DNA from: Nostocoides sp. F2B08
GTDB taxonomy: Bacteria > Actinomycetota > Actinomycetes > Actinomycetales > Dermatophilaceae
Direction: 5' to 3'
Length of the DNA stretch: 64,000 nt
Assembly: GCF_009184895.1 (NCBI RefSeq)
Contig: NZ_WESE01000001.1
Location: forward strand, 434,001 to 498,000
Each line of letters opens with the position of its first letter. Positions within the stretch are counted from its first letter, which is position 1. Below are positions 8,905 to 18,805 of the stretch, piece after piece. The translations under genes were made by a program, and so were the position numbers. The notes beneath the pieces are model-generated. The model was not told the origin of the DNA. It ran no database searches and worked only from the letters and a program-made list of their open reading frames with translations.

Positions 8905-11900
8905 TGGTCAGCACGTGCGTCTCGGGGTCGTAGGTGAGGGTCGTCGTCGCACCGTCTCGGGGCACGGTGAACTCGTAGTTCGCACCGTCGAGCACGCCTC
9001 CCTGACCGTAGTTCACGTCCCAGGACAGACCGTGGGCGACCTTGACCTCCCAGGTGCCGGCCGGGATGAGTGACGTGGTGAAGGTGTAGGTGCCGTCGCC
9101 GTCGGGGTCCTGCAGCCACGGTCGCATGCAGTCCGCCAGCCAGTCACCGGAACATCCCAGCTCGCTCTGGAACGACCCGGGAGCGGTGAGGATCGGCCCC
9201 TCGGCGTCAGAGGTCACCCAGTGCGTCGCATGGTCGTAGTAGAAGGAGACACCCGAGCCGTCGGTCTCGTACAGGATGTTCTCGCCGCCCGGCTGGGCGT
9301 TGAGGCCGTAGTTCTCGTCCCAGGTGCCGTCGATGGCGGCCTTGTAGCCGTACTGACCGGCCGGGATGTCGGTCCACGTCCGCTTCCAGATCTTGTCCTC
9401 GTCGTCCAGGGCCAACTGAGCCAGCTCGCAGCCAGGCTCCCAGTCGCCGTTGTTCGGCGCTGGACCCGTGCACCCCATTTCGGAGTTGTGCGTTCCGGGC
9501 ACGCTGACCGCGTCGGGCGGCTCGACGGGGTCGTTACCGCTGCCGCCTGAGGGCGCCGGGGTGCCCACGACCGCCCACGAGCCGGACGCGTCGATCCGGT
9601 CCTGACGGTCCTTGGCGACCACGCGGTACTCCAGGACGGAGCCCTTCGGCAGACCCCTGACATCGTGGAAGACCCGGAACGGCGCGTGGTCGTCGGTGCC
9701 GATCACCCGCCAGTCGCCCGTGCCGACGGGGCGGTAGAGGAACGTGGCGTCGACCGGTGTGTTGACCGGGATCTCGGCCGTGATCTCGGCGCGACCCCCG
9801 ACGGTCGCCCCCGCCTCGAGTGTCATCGACACCTCGGGCCCGGCGGCCGGCCGGTCGGTCTTCGAGCTCGAGCGCCACACCGAGGCCGACAGTGCGGGGA
9901 CGGTGAGCGAGACCTTCTGGTCCTTGCCCGACTTGGCCTTGGACCGGGTCCCGTGGACGGGCTTGAACTGCTCGTTCTTGTTCCACGTGTCGACGGTCGC
10001 GGTCGCCGCCGACTCCGAGTTGTTGATGGCGACGAGGTACTCGACACCGGCCCGGTGGTCGTAGCGGGAGGTGACGAACAGACCAGGCCCGTCCGCCGCA
10101 TACCGGGTCACCTGGATGCCGTCCGCGAGCGCCGGGTGCTCCTCCCGCAGTTCGGCGAGGTCGGCCAGGTGGCGATACAGCCCGTGCGAAGTGTCGTAGC
10201 GGTCCATCGACCCACTCGGCCCGCCGAGCACGTCCTCGGCGTTGAATATCTCGACCTCGCTGGCGAACATGTCCTGACGGGCGAGCTGGTCGCCGCCGGT
10301 GCCGATGAAGCCCTGCTCGTCCCCGTAGTACGTCACGGGGTTGCCCCGGGTGAGGAACATCAGCGAGTTCGCGAGCTTGACCCGGGCCAGGTGCTCGGCC
10401 TCGTCCTGGTCCGCGTTCTGCAGGAACATCGCCACGCGCCCCATGTCGTGGTTCCCGAGGAAGGTCGGCAGCTGGTAGGCGTTGCTGTCGGGGTCGGTGT
10501 ACCAGTCGTCCAGGGCGAAGAAGTCGGCGATGTCGGAAGCGTCGGCACCCTTGGCGAAGTCGACGCCCTTGGCCTGGAAGCCGAAGTCGATCGTCGCCTG
10601 CAGCGTGCCCTCCGTCGTGAACTGGGAGAGGTAGGAGGGGTTGCCGTCGTAGACCTCGCCGAACGCGAAGAAGTCGTCGTTGCCGACGCGGTCCGCCTCG
10701 CCGAGGATGTCCGGCACGAACTGCTGCCAGAACTCCATGTTGACGTGCTTGACCGTGTCCACCCGGAAGCCGTCGATCCCGAACTCGACCCACGCCTTGT
10801 AGATCTCGCCCATCCCCTCGACGACCTCGGGGCGCTCGGTGAACAGGTCGTCCAGGCCGATGAAGTCGCCGTAGGTGTTGGACTCGCCGGCCCAGACCGA
10901 GTCGCCCCGGTTGTGGTACATCGTGATGTCGTTCAGCCACTCGGGCACGCGGACGGTCGCGTCCTCGGGCGAGGGGTAGAAGGGGGTGTAGGGAAAGGAC
11001 GTCTCGGGGTCCATGAGCGGGAACGGCTTGCCGATGTAGTCCCGGTCGTCGAACTCGTTGCCCGCCGCGTCACGGTACGGCTCGGTCTCCTTGGAGATGT
11101 ATCGGTAGCCGTTCTCCGGTCCCTCGCGGTAGTCGATGACGTCGGCGGTGTGGTTGGTGATGATGTCGAAGAAGACCTTCATGCCGCGCTCGTGAGCGGC
11201 GTCGACGAGGGCCTCCATGTCCTCGTTGGTGCCCAGGTGCGGGTCGATCTGGGTGAAGTCGGTGACCCAGTAGCCGTGGTAGCCGGCGCTCTCCTGACCC
11301 GGGCCGCCCTGGACCGGCTTGTTCTTGAAGCTCGGCGTGAGCCAGATCGCCGTCGTGCCGAGGTCCTCGATGTAGTCGAGCCGCTCGGTCAGGCCCTTGA
11401 GGTCGCCGCCGTGGTAGAAGCCCCGGTGCGTGGGGTCGAAGCCGGTCTCCAGCGGACCGCCGGTCAGGCCGCCGGTGTCGTTGCCCGGGTCACCGTTGGC
11501 GAACCGGTCGGCCATGACGAAGTAGAAGCGCTCCCTGGTGAGCGGCTCGCGGAGGGAGTCGAGCGCGTATGCGCGGTCCGCCCTGGTCGTATCGCCCGGC
11601 AGATCGAGGGGGGCGAACGAGATGACGTTGGTCGCGTCGTCGAAGGTGAACCGCAGCCGGGCGTCAGCCTCGAGAACGAGCGGGATATTCGGGCCGTCGA
11701 GGACCCCTCCTGCGCCGTAGTTCTCGTCCCATCCGCCGCCGAGCGCCACCTTCAGCTCGTAGCTGCCGGCCGGGACGGTGAAGTCGCCGGTATACAGCGA
11801 GCCGTCCGTCGTCGTCAGCTCGGTCGCCTCGCAGGTGGGGTCCCAGTGCTCCTCACAGCCGAGCTCGTCCTGGAGGGAGCCGACGAGCACCACCCGCTCG

Positions 11901-12013
11901 TCGGCCGCGAGCGCCGACGGTGTCGCCATGAACGCCCCTCCGAGGGTCATGGCGGCGGCCACGGTGACGGCGGTGCGGCGCCCCCGGGCGCGCGGGGGTG
12001 AGGTGACGGACAT
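8891..12013 (-). CDS. Secreted multidomain GH13 alpha-amylase/pullulanase-type enzyme
   Basis: 1040 residues from the ATG at 12013, which has GCAGGAG 7 bases upstream; a longer frame lacks a signal sequence. Order: Sec signal peptide (1 to about 38, ending PSALA); a beta-sandwich module resembling the X25 modules of Bacillus pullulanases (about 40-130); a GH13 catalytic barrel with region I DIITNHTAD, nucleophile Asp in GFRVDTVKH, acid/base Glu in FAFGEVYDG and transition-state Asp in FLGNHDMGR; a C-terminal beta-domain; a further beta-rich domain; then two more X25-like modules (each ELGC...W...WDxNYG). It should hydrolyse starch, glycogen or pullulan outside the cell. The exact bond specificity is not decidable here. 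Confidence 0.88.
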   Translation of the reverse strand: MSVTSPPRARGRRTAVTVAAAMTLGGAFMATPSALAADERVVLVGSLQDELGCEEHWDPTCEATELTTTDGSLYTGDFTVPAGSYELKVALGGGWDENYGAGGVLDGPNIPLVLEADARLRFTFDDATNVISFAPLDLPGDTTRADRAYALDSLREPLTRERFYFVMADRFANGDPGNDTGGLTGGPLETGFDPTHRGFYHGGDLKGLTERLDYIEDLGTTAIWLTPSFKNKPVQGGPGQESAGYHGYWVTDFTQIDPHLGTNEDMEALVDAAHERGMKVFFDIITNHTADVIDYREGPENGYRYISKETEPYRDAAGNEFDDRDYIGKPFPLMDPETSFPYTPFYPSPEDATVRVPEWLNDITMYHNRGDSVWAGESNTYGDFIGLDDLFTERPEVVEGMGEIYKAWVEFGIDGFRVDTVKHVNMEFWQQFVPDILGEADRVGNDDFFAFGEVYDGNPSYLSQFTTEGTLQATIDFGFQAKGVDFAKGADASDIADFFALDDWYTDPDSNAYQLPTFLGNHDMGRVAMFLQNADQDEAEHLARVKLANSLMFLTRGNPVTYYGDEQGFIGTGGDQLARQDMFASEVEIFNAEDVLGGPSGSMDRYDTSHGLYRHLADLAELREEHPALADGIQVTRYAADGPGLFVTSRYDHRAGVEYLVAINNSESAATATVDTWNKNEQFKPVHGTRSKAKSGKDQKVSLTVPALSASVWRSSSKTDRPAAGPEVSMTLEAGATVGGRAEITAEIPVNTPVDATFLYRPVGTGDWRVIGTDDHAPFRVFHDVRGLPKGSVLEYRVVAKDRQDRIDASGSWAVVGTPAPSGGSGNDPVEPPDAVSVPGTHNSEMGCTGPAPNNGDWEPGCELAQLALDDEDKIWKRTWTDIPAGQYGYKAAIDGTWDENYGLNAQPGGENILYETDGSGVSFYYDHATHWVTSDAEGPILTAPGSFQSELGCSGDWLADCMRPWLQDPDGDGTYTFTTSLIPAGTWEVKVAHGLSWDVNYGQGGVLDGANYEFTVPRDGATTTLTYDPETHVLTITSR

Positions 12014-12170
12014 GATGATGCTCCTGCGGGCGGTGCCGGTGATGAGGTGCCGGTCAATGACGGGGATGCCGTCGATGAGATGAGGTGACGCCGAGGCGTC
12101 GTTTCGACCATAGGCCACCCCGCGCGGGCTCGCCACCGGAAGGACGTCGGCCGCCGCCCCGCACGGCACC

Positions 12171-12176
12171 TAGAGT
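12171..12176 (+). promoter_or_regulatory. -10 box of xthA, leaderless arrangement
   Basis: TAGAGT ends 6 bases before the GTG at 12183, the exact spacing for transcription starting on the start codon. No Shine-Dalgarno sequence lies between. Confidence 0.5.
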
Positions 12177-12182
12177 GGCGAC

Positions 12183-13010
12183 GTGCGAGTGGTCACGGCG
12201 AACGTCAACGGCATCCGCGCCTCTGCACGGCGCGGCGGACTGGACTGGCTACGGGCCCAGCGTGCCGATGTGATCACCCTGCAGGAGGTGCGCGCCGACG
12301 ACGACGGCCTCCGCAAGACCCTCGCCGACGCGGGCTTCGGCGACTGGCACCTGGCCCACAGCCCCTCGTCCGCACGGCGCGGCCACTCCGGTGTCGCGGT
12401 CCTCTCGCGCGCCGCCATGACCGAGATCCGCTTCCTCCCCGATGCTGACTTCGCCGCCCAGGGCCGCTACGTCGAGGCGGACCTCGCCACGGCGAGTGGA
12501 CCGCTCACGGTGGCCAGCGCATACGTCCACACGGGTGAGGCGGACACCGTTCGACAGGACGAGAAGTACGCCTTCCTCGTCGCACTCGAGCGGCGCCTCG
12601 AGGAGTGGACTCGCGACCGACGGCTCGCGGCGCTGACGGGAGATCTCAACATCGCCAGAAGCGAGGACGACCTGAAGAACTGGAAGGGCAACCTGGGCAA
12701 GGCCGGCTTCCTCGACGACGAGCGCGCGCTGCTCGACCGCTGGTGCTCAGGTCCGCTCGTCGACGTCCACCGCACGCTCGCCGGCCCGGGTCCGGGACCC
12801 TACACGTGGTGGTCCTGGCGGGGCCGGGCCTTCGACAACGACACCGGCTGGCGGATCGACTACCAGCTCGCGACGCCGCCGCTCGCCGCCTTGGCGCGGG
12901 AGGCGGTCGTCGGCCGGGCCGCCACCTATGCCGAACGGTGGAGTGACCACGCCCCCGTCGTCGTCGACTATGACATCGACGGCGTCAGCGCGACCGGAGT
13001 CCGACCGTGA
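12183..13010 (+). CDS. xthA: Exodeoxyribonuclease III / AP endonuclease
   Basis: 275 residues, a normal length for this exonuclease-endonuclease-phosphatase fold. Visible motifs: TANVNGIRAS at the N-terminus, the metal-binding Glu in LQEVR, the catalytic GDLNIA, and the C-terminal SDHAPVVVDY His/Asp. It acts in base-excision repair, cutting at abasic sites. The GTG start fits the adjacent -10 box. The next gene starts inside its stop codon (GTGA), so the two are co-transcribed. Confidence 0.93.
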   Translation: MRVVTANVNGIRASARRGGLDWLRAQRADVITLQEVRADDDGLRKTLADAGFGDWHLAHSPSSARRGHSGVAVLSRAAMTEIRFLPDADFAAQGRYVEADLATASGPLTVASAYVHTGEADTVRQDEKYAFLVALERRLEEWTRDRRLAALTGDLNIARSEDDLKNWKGNLGKAGFLDDERALLDRWCSGPLVDVHRTLAGPGPGPYTWWSWRGRAFDNDTGWRIDYQLATPPLAALAREAVVGRAATYAERWSDHAPVVVDYDIDGVSATGVRP

Positions 13011-13675
13011 ACGGCCGATCCTTCGCCGCCGGGGTCGGCACCGGGCTGCTCGTCTCGGTCCTCCTCGTCATCGTCCTCCTCTTCGCCCTCTCGTCGCCCT
13101 CGGGCGGGTCCGGCCCGGCCACCGACGACCGGGTCGCGCCAGGATCGTCGGGGACCACCACTGCGCGGACCACGGCTCCCGGTGAGACGCGGCTCGCCGA
13201 TGTCGACCTGACCAGCACGGAGGTCGTCACACCCGACGGTCCGCTGCGGGACGTCACCGCCACCGGGGCCGGCATCGTGCTCACCGCTGAGGGTCTGACG
13301 GCCGATCGGCTCGAGATCGAGGCCACGCTCCCGTTCGGGACCGCGGCGGCGCAGATCGGTGACGGGGTCGACCTCTTCGCGGCAGGTGAGCTGACCGGAC
13401 TGCGCCGTTCGATCGAGATCCTCGGGCGCACGATCGACATCGAGGCCACCGGACGGGTATCGGCGCAGGACGGCCGCCTCGTCATCGAGCCGGAGACGGT
13501 CGACCTCGGCGCCGCCGACTGGATCGACCAGATCGCGAGCGCGGCCGTGCGGTCTCTCGTCACGATCCGGCACACGGTGACCGGTATCCCGGAGGGAATG
13601 CGGCTCGAGACGGTGGCGGTGCAGCCCGACGGGTTCCGGGTCGACCTCACCGGGACGGCCGTCACAATCGGCTGA
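13007..13675 (+). CDS. LmeA-like (DUF2993) lipid-binding envelope protein
   Basis: 222 residues. One N-terminal membrane segment (about residues 8-28, GLLVSVLLVIVLLFALS) is followed by a low-complexity Ser/Thr/Gly linker and a beta-rich domain in the style of DUF2993/LmeA proteins, which bind phosphoinositides and help build actinobacterial envelope glycolipids. The family call rests on overall pattern only. It is translationally coupled to xthA, with no obvious functional link. Confidence 0.6.
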   Translation: MNGRSFAAGVGTGLLVSVLLVIVLLFALSSPSGGSGPATDDRVAPGSSGTTTARTTAPGETRLADVDLTSTEVVTPDGPLRDVTATGAGIVLTAEGLTADRLEIEATLPFGTAAAQIGDGVDLFAAGELTGLRRSIEILGRTIDIEATGRVSAQDGRLVIEPETVDLGAADWIDQIASAAVRSLVTIRHTVTGIPEGMRLETVAVQPDGFRVDLTGTAVTIG

Positions 13676-13702
13676 CGCGGCACTGCCGGGGCCCCGCCGG
13701 GG

Positions 13703-15406
13703 TCAGCGGCTGCGCTGGACCCGATCCTCGTCCCAGACCGGCTCGTCGCTGTCGACGACCCGTCCGTCCGCACGGAAGACGAGGAAGCGGTCGAAGCCGC
13801 GGGCGAACCAGCGGTCGTGCGTGACCGCGACGACGGTCCCCTCATATGCCATGAGCGCGTCCTCGAGCGCCTCGGCCGAGTGCAGGTCGAGGTTGTCGGT
13901 GGGCTCGTCGAGCAGCAGCAGTGTCGCCCCGGAGAGCTCGAGCAGGAGGATCTGCATCCGCGCCTGCTGTCCGCCCGAGAGGGAGTCGAAGGTCTGCTCG
14001 GCGGCACCGGCGAGGCCGTAGCGGTCCAGTGCCCGTGAGGCGAGGTCGCGCGGCATCCCGGCACGGTGGTCGTCGCCCCGGTGCAGGATCTCGAGCAACG
14101 TCCGGCTGTGCAGGGAGGGCACGTCGTGCGTCTGCGCGAACCACCCCGGACGCACCCGCGACCCGAGCCGCACCATTCCGGTGTGCGGCACCGGGGCCGG
14201 CCGGTGGTCGCCGACCGGCCGGTGCTCCACGTCCGGGTCGGAGCCTCCGGCGGCCAGGAGGCGAAGGAAGTGGGACTTGCCCGAGCCGTTGCTCCCGAGG
14301 ACCGCGACCCGCTCCCCGAACCAGAGCTCCGTGCTGAACGGGCGCATGAGCCGGGTGCCGTCACCGTCGCCGGTGCGCAGCTCGAGGTCGCTCGCGATGA
14401 CCGCACGCTTGGCGGTGCGGCCCCCGGTCAGCCGCATGGCGACCTTCTGCCGCAGCGGCACCGCCTCGGGTGGTCCGGCCTCCTCGAAGCGCCGAAGCCG
14501 GGTCTCGGCGGCCTGCAGCTTCGGGGCCATGTCGGCGTTGTAGCTCGCCTTCTGGCGGTACATGACGACGAGTGCCTTGAGCTTGGCGTGCTCCTCGTCC
14601 CACCGTCGGCGCAGCTCCTCCAGCTTGGCGTTCCGGTCGATCCGGGCCTGCTCGTAGGTCGAGAAGCGTCCCGGGTGCACCCAGATGGTGTTGCCCCCGC
14701 GCGACGGCTCCAGGGTGGCGATCCGCATCGCCACCCGGTCGAGGAGCTCGCGGTCGTGGCTGATGAAGAGCACCGTCTTCGGGGAGGCGATGAGCTGCTC
14801 CTCCAGCCAGCGCTTGGCGGGAACGTCGAGGTAGTTGTCCGGCTCGTCGAGGATGAGCACTTCCTCCGGCCCGCGGAGCAGGCTCTCGAGGACGAGGCGC
14901 TTCTGCTCGCCGCCGGACAGCGTCGAGACCTTGCGCCACTGGGCCTTCTCGTAGGGCATGCCGAGCGCCGACGTCGTGCACACGTCCGCGTGCGTCTCCC
15001 ACTCGTAGCCGCCCGCGTCGGCCCAGTCGGCGAGAGCCTGCGCATACGCCATCTGGTCGGCCTCGTCGTCCCGCTCCATCATGAGCAGCTCGGTGCGGTC
15101 GACCTCGCCGGCTGCCGTGCGAACCCGCTCGGGGGCGACGGAGAGCAGCAGGTCGCGCACCGACGAGTCGTCGCGGACCTTACCGATGAACTGACGCATG
15201 ACGGCGAGTCCGCCGCTGCGCGTGACGGCGCCGTCCGCAGGCGCGACGTCGCCGGCGATGATGCGGATGAGCGTCGTCTTGCCCGTGCCGTTCGGGCCGA
15301 TGAGCGCCACCTTGGCCCCCTCGCCCACGCGCACGTGGACATCGCGCAGGAGCACCCGGCCGTCGGGCAGGGTGTAGTGCACTCCGTTGACGTCGAGATG
15401 ACCCAC
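13703..15406 (-). CDS. ABC-F family ATPase (ribosome-associated type)
   Basis: 567 residues with two ABC domains and no membrane segments. Domain 1 has Walker A GPNGTGKTT, signature LSGGEQK and Walker B VLILDEPDNYLD. Domain 2 has Walker A GSNGSGKSH, signature LSGGQQAR and LLLLDEPTDNLD. A charged interdomain linker (about residues 255-320, RNAKLEELRRRWDEEHAKLK) corresponds to the P-site tRNA-interaction motif of ABC-F proteins, which act on stalled ribosomes; some give antibiotic protection. GTG start. It converges on the xthA operon. Confidence 0.9.
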   Translation of the reverse strand: MGHLDVNGVHYTLPDGRVLLRDVHVRVGEGAKVALIGPNGTGKTTLIRIIAGDVAPADGAVTRSGGLAVMRQFIGKVRDDSSVRDLLLSVAPERVRTAAGEVDRTELLMMERDDEADQMAYAQALADWADAGGYEWETHADVCTTSALGMPYEKAQWRKVSTLSGGEQKRLVLESLLRGPEEVLILDEPDNYLDVPAKRWLEEQLIASPKTVLFISHDRELLDRVAMRIATLEPSRGGNTIWVHPGRFSTYEQARIDRNAKLEELRRRWDEEHAKLKALVVMYRQKASYNADMAPKLQAAETRLRRFEEAGPPEAVPLRQKVAMRLTGGRTAKRAVIASDLELRTGDGDGTRLMRPFSTELWFGERVAVLGSNGSGKSHFLRLLAAGGSDPDVEHRPVGDHRPAPVPHTGMVRLGSRVRPGWFAQTHDVPSLHSRTLLEILHRGDDHRAGMPRDLASRALDRYGLAGAAEQTFDSLSGGQQARMQILLLELSGATLLLLDEPTDNLDLHSAEALEDALMAYEGTVVAVTHDRWFARGFDRFLVFRADGRVVDSDEPVWDEDRVQRSR

Positions 15407-15447
15407 GAGGAGCCATTGTCCCCGTCCGGCGGTCTCACCCCAACCGG

Positions 15448-16284
15448 TTATCCCGGGAGCGTGCGGTATGCGCGGGCCGCCTCCGCGCGCGTCGCCAGAT
15501 CCGCGTCGGCCGGGTAGGTGACCTCCTCGAGGACGAGCCCGTGGGCCGGCATGACTTTGACGCGGGGGTCCCGCAGGCCTCGGGCGAGCACCTCGGCCGG
15601 GAAGGTCGTCGGTTCGCGCCCCTCCCCCACCGGGACCACGCCACCGACGAGCGCCCGGACCATGCTGTGGCAGAACGCGTCCGCGACGACGGTCGCCTCC
15701 AGCGTCCCGGGTCCCTTGCGTTCCCAGCTGTACTCGACCAGCGTGCGCACGGTGCTCGCTCCCTCACGGCGCCGGCAGAACGCGGCGAAGTCCCGCAAGC
15801 CCGTGAGCTGTCCGGCAGCCGTCGACATCGCCTCGGCGTCGAGCCTGCCACGGTGCAGGACCGTCTCCCGAACGCGCAGGGGGTCCAGCATGGCGGGGTC
15901 ATCGCAGATCAGGTAGCGGTACCGGCGAGACGTCGCGGAGAACCGGGCGTCGAACCCGGGCGGCGCCGGCGACACCGCGCGAAGCGTGATGTCGCGGGGC
16001 AGGAGGCCGCGCAGTCGCCTGGCCAGCGCATCGGCCGGCTCCAGGTCGCCGCGGCCGGCGAGCGACGCATACACCTCGTCCGGGACGTCGACATGGGCGA
16101 CCTGACCGCGCGCGTGCACCCCGGCATCCGTGCGGCCTGCACAGGTCACGGCCGGAGGTTCACCCGTGCGCAGGACGGTCGCCAGAGCCGCGGTCAGCTC
16201 CCCCTGGACCGTGCGCCGGCCGGGCTGGGTCGCCCACCCGGAGAAGTCCGTCCCGTCGTACCCGAGGTCGATGCGCAGCCGCAC
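15448..16284 (-). CDS. truA: tRNA pseudouridine(38-40) synthase
   Basis: 278 residues, normal for TruA. The N-terminus LDLGYDGTDFSGW-type motif reads IDLGYDGTDFSGWATQ, and the catalytic Asp is in CAGRTDAGVHARGQVAH. It modifies the tRNA anticodon stem-loop. It follows rplQ in the same direction, as in many bacteria, with the YjbR gene between. GTG start 2 bases after the preceding stop. Confidence 0.95.
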   Translation of the reverse strand: MRLRIDLGYDGTDFSGWATQPGRRTVQGELTAALATVLRTGEPPAVTCAGRTDAGVHARGQVAHVDVPDEVYASLAGRGDLEPADALARRLRGLLPRDITLRAVSPAPPGFDARFSATSRRYRYLICDDPAMLDPLRVRETVLHRGRLDAEAMSTAAGQLTGLRDFAAFCRRREGASTVRTLVEYSWERKGPGTLEATVVADAFCHSMVRALVGGVVPVGEGREPTTFPAEVLARGLRDPRVKVMPAHGLVLEEVTYPADADLATRAEAARAYRTLPG

Positions 16285-16286
16285 GG

Positions 16287-16706
16287 CTAGCCGGCCGATC
16301 GGGCGTCGAGGGCGCGGACGAGCGTGACCGGAGCGGTGGCGCGGAAGGACTCCTCGACGAGCTCCGACACCTCGGCCCAGTCGGTCTCGGAGCCGTTCGA
16401 TTCCCCGCGGTCCAGAGGCAGGCAGAGCCAGCCGTAGGCGCCCTCGTAGGCGGGCACGACGAACCGTCCGTCGGCGAGCAGGGCGTCCCGCTCGTCGGCG
16501 GCGGGGAGGAAGAGGACGGAGCGCGCCAGACTGTCGGAGTGGTGGTCGCCCTTGACGACTCCACCGAAGATCGCGAAGACCTTGCGGGTGAAGAACGTGG
16601 GCCGGCCATGGCTGACCTTCTCGTCCGCGCCCGGCAGGGCGAGCGCGATGTCCCGCAGCCGGTGCAGAAGCGGGTCGTCCGGATCGAACCTCGCGGGGTG
16701 GGCCAT
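16287..16706 (-). CDS. MmcQ/YjbR family protein
   Basis: 139 residues. The compact fold pattern (ALALPGADEKVSHGRPTFF, KVFAIFGGV, AYEGAYGWLCLPLD) matches the YjbR/CyaY-like MmcQ family, whose biochemical role is unknown. It lies 2 bases upstream of truA, probably co-transcribed with it. Confidence 0.8.
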   Translation of the reverse strand: MAHPARFDPDDPLLHRLRDIALALPGADEKVSHGRPTFFTRKVFAIFGGVVKGDHHSDSLARSVLFLPAADERDALLADGRFVVPAYEGAYGWLCLPLDRGESNGSETDWAEVSELVEESFRATAPVTLVRALDARSAG

Positions 16707-16760
16707 GGGTCCACGCTAGGGCAGCCGGGGTGGCGCCGGGCAGGGGGCGCCGAACGCGTC

Positions 16761-16790
16761 GAAGGCCCTCCCCACATGGGAAGGGCCTTC
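16761..16790 (-). terminator. Terminator after rplQ
   Basis: GAAGGCCCT-CCC / GGG-A-AGGGCCTTC with a 5-base loop and one bulge, 23 bases after the rplQ stop. No T-tract follows. Confidence 0.8.
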
Positions 16791-16812
16791 GTCGCAGTGT
16801 CGTCGAGAGGGC

Positions 16813-17565
16813 TCAGGCCTCCTCGTCGACCTCCTGCTTCTCGGCACCGCCGGCGGGCTTGAAGCCGGCCTTCTCGGCGTCCTCGGCGGAGGCGAACCAG
16901 AACTCGGCCTCGGTCGAGTCGTACCACTGCGAGCCCGGCACGTGGTAGAGCCCGCTGTTGGCGTTGCCCTTGACGTCGTACCCCTCGGGCGCGGAGCCGT
17001 CCTCGGTCGTGGCGACGGCACCCTCGGGCAGGTCGACGGCCGCGGCCGGCGCGGCAGCCGCCTCGTCGGTGGCGTTGTCGTCGAGGGTCAGCTCCTCGAC
17101 GGGCTCGGCCGTGGTCTCGTCGGCCTTCGTCGCGTCGGCCTTCTTGGCGTCCTTGGCCGCGCGCTTGGTGGCGGCCTCGGCCTCGGCGACGGTGGCCTTC
17201 TTCGCGATGGGCTCGCGAACCAGCTCGATGACCGCCATCGGGGCGTTGTCGCCCTTGCGCGGGGCCACCTTCGTGATCCGGGTGTAGCCGCCCGGGCGAT
17301 CGGCCATGTCAGGCGCGATCTCGGTGAAGAGGCGGTGGACGACACCCTTGTCGCGGATGACGGTCATGACGCGACGACGGGCGTGCAGGTCGCCGCGCTT
17401 GGCGAAGGTGATCATGCGCTCGGCGAGGGGGCGGACCCGCTTCGCCTTGGCCTCGGTCGTCGTGATCGAGTCGTGCTCGAACAGGGACGTAGCGAGGCCC
17501 GCGAGCATGAGTCGCTCATGCGCCGGACCACCGCCGAGACGAGGACCCTTGGTGGGGGTGGGCAT
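16813..17565 (-). CDS. rplQ: 50S ribosomal protein L17 with C-terminal sunset-like extension
   Basis: 250 residues, about twice the bacterial norm. Residues 1 to about 118 are standard L17 ([41 protein letters not shown]). A Lys/Ala/Glu-rich linker follows. The last 55 or so residues form a separate small domain with the pattern V-K-G-N-x-x-S-x-x-Y-H-x-P, Y-D-S-T-x-A-E-x-W-F and A-G-F, which resembles the actinobacterial sunset domain. L17 lines the exit-tunnel side of the large subunit; the tail would project from the ribosome surface. It is last in the alpha operon. Confidence 0.95.
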   Translation of the reverse strand: MPTPTKGPRLGGGPAHERLMLAGLATSLFEHDSITTTEAKAKRVRPLAERMITFAKRGDLHARRRVMTVIRDKGVVHRLFTEIAPDMADRPGGYTRITKVAPRKGDNAPMAVIELVREPIAKKATVAEAEAATKRAAKDAKKADATKADETTAEPVEELTLDDNATDEAAAAPAAAVDLPEGAVATTEDGSAPEGYDVKGNANSGLYHVPGSQWYDSTEAEFWFASAEDAEKAGFKPAGGAEKQEVDEEA

Positions 17566-17615
17566 TGCTTAGCTCCTTTGTGAAGAGGCCTGTGGTGAGG
17601 TCGGCCTGCGAGACG

Positions 17616-18665
17616 TCAGTACTGCTCGTCCTCGGCGAAGGACACGCCCTCGGCCTCGGGGTCGACCTCGAAGTCATCGAGGTCGTCATCGTCGTAGTTC
17701 GACATGATCGCGCTCGGGTCGAACCCGGGAGGGCTGTCCTTGAGACCGAGACCCATGCCCACGAGCTTGGCCTTGACCTCGTCGATGGACTTGGCTCCGA
17801 AGTTGCGGATGTCGAGCAGGTCGGCCTCGCTGCGGGAAACGAGCTCACCGACGGTGTGGATGCCCTCACGCTTGAGGCAGTTGTAGGACCGCACGGTCAG
17901 GTCGAGGTCCTCGATCGGCAGCGCCAGGTCAGCGGCGAGGGCGGCGTCGGTCGGCGACGGGCCCATGTCGATGCCCTCGGCCTCGACGTTGAGCTCGCGG
18001 GCCAGGCCGAACAGCTCGACGAGCGTCTTGCCCGCCGACGCCATCGCGTCGCGCGGCAACATGCAGTTCTTCGTCTCGACGTCGAGGACCAGCTTGTCGA
18101 AGTCCGTGCGCTGCTCGACACGGGTGGCCTCGACGTTGAACCGGACGTTGAGGACGGGGCTGTAGATCGAGTCGACCGGGATCCGACCGATCTCCTGGTC
18201 GCCGCTCTTGTTCTGGGCCGCGGAGACGTAGCCACGGCCGCGCTCGACCGTCAGCTCCATCTCGACCGTGCCCTTGTCGTTGAGCGTGGCGATGTGCAGG
18301 TCCGGGTTGTGCACCTCCACACCGGCCGGGGGTGCGATGTCCGCGGCGGTGACGGCGCCGGCGCCCTGCTTGCGCAGGTACATGACGACCGGCTCGTCGT
18401 GCTCGGAGGAGACGACCAGACCCTTGAGGTTGAGGATGATCTCGGTGACGTCCTCCTTGACCCCGGGGATCGTGGAGAACTCGTGAAGGACGCCGTCGAT
18501 GCGGATGCTCGTGACGGCGGCGCCGGGGATGCTCGAGAGGAGCGTGCGGCGCAGGGAGTTGCCGAGGGTGTAGCCGAAGCCCGGCTCCAGCGGCTCGAGG
18601 ACGAACCGGGAGCGGTACTCGGAGATGACCTCTTCACTCAGAGTGGGGCGCTGTGCGATGAGCAC
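17616..18665 (-). CDS. rpoA: DNA-directed RNA polymerase alpha subunit
   Basis: 349 residues. The N-terminal dimerisation domain ([20 protein letters not shown]) and the C-terminal helix-hairpin-helix domain that contacts UP elements and activators ([34 protein letters not shown]) are both present, with an acidic tail. GTG start. It lies in the alpha operon between rpsD and rplQ, after an unusually long 244-base structured spacer. Confidence 0.98.
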   Translation of the reverse strand: MLIAQRPTLSEEVISEYRSRFVLEPLEPGFGYTLGNSLRRTLLSSIPGAAVTSIRIDGVLHEFSTIPGVKEDVTEIILNLKGLVVSSEHDEPVVMYLRKQGAGAVTAADIAPPAGVEVHNPDLHIATLNDKGTVEMELTVERGRGYVSAAQNKSGDQEIGRIPVDSIYSPVLNVRFNVEATRVEQRTDFDKLVLDVETKNCMLPRDAMASAGKTLVELFGLARELNVEAEGIDMGPSPTDAALAADLALPIEDLDLTVRSYNCLKREGIHTVGELVSRSEADLLDIRNFGAKSIDEVKAKLVGMGLGLKDSPPGFDPSAIMSNYDDDDLDDFEVDPEAEGVSFAEDEQY

Positions 18666-18805
18666 TGTTCATTTCCTTTCGACTGGCGACCGCTATATGA
18701 CGCCAGATCAGGGGTGCCGGTCTGAGCGACCGGCGCACCGCATACCTCTGTCCGTATGCGGCACTCGCCCGACGCCAGCCACCCACCTCGCTCGCGTGAG
18801 CGAGC

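Noticed and set aside
9665-12001. 778-codon plus-strand frame opposite the amylase gene
   Set aside because: Shadow of a confirmed GH13 enzyme; no start signal or recognisable domain.
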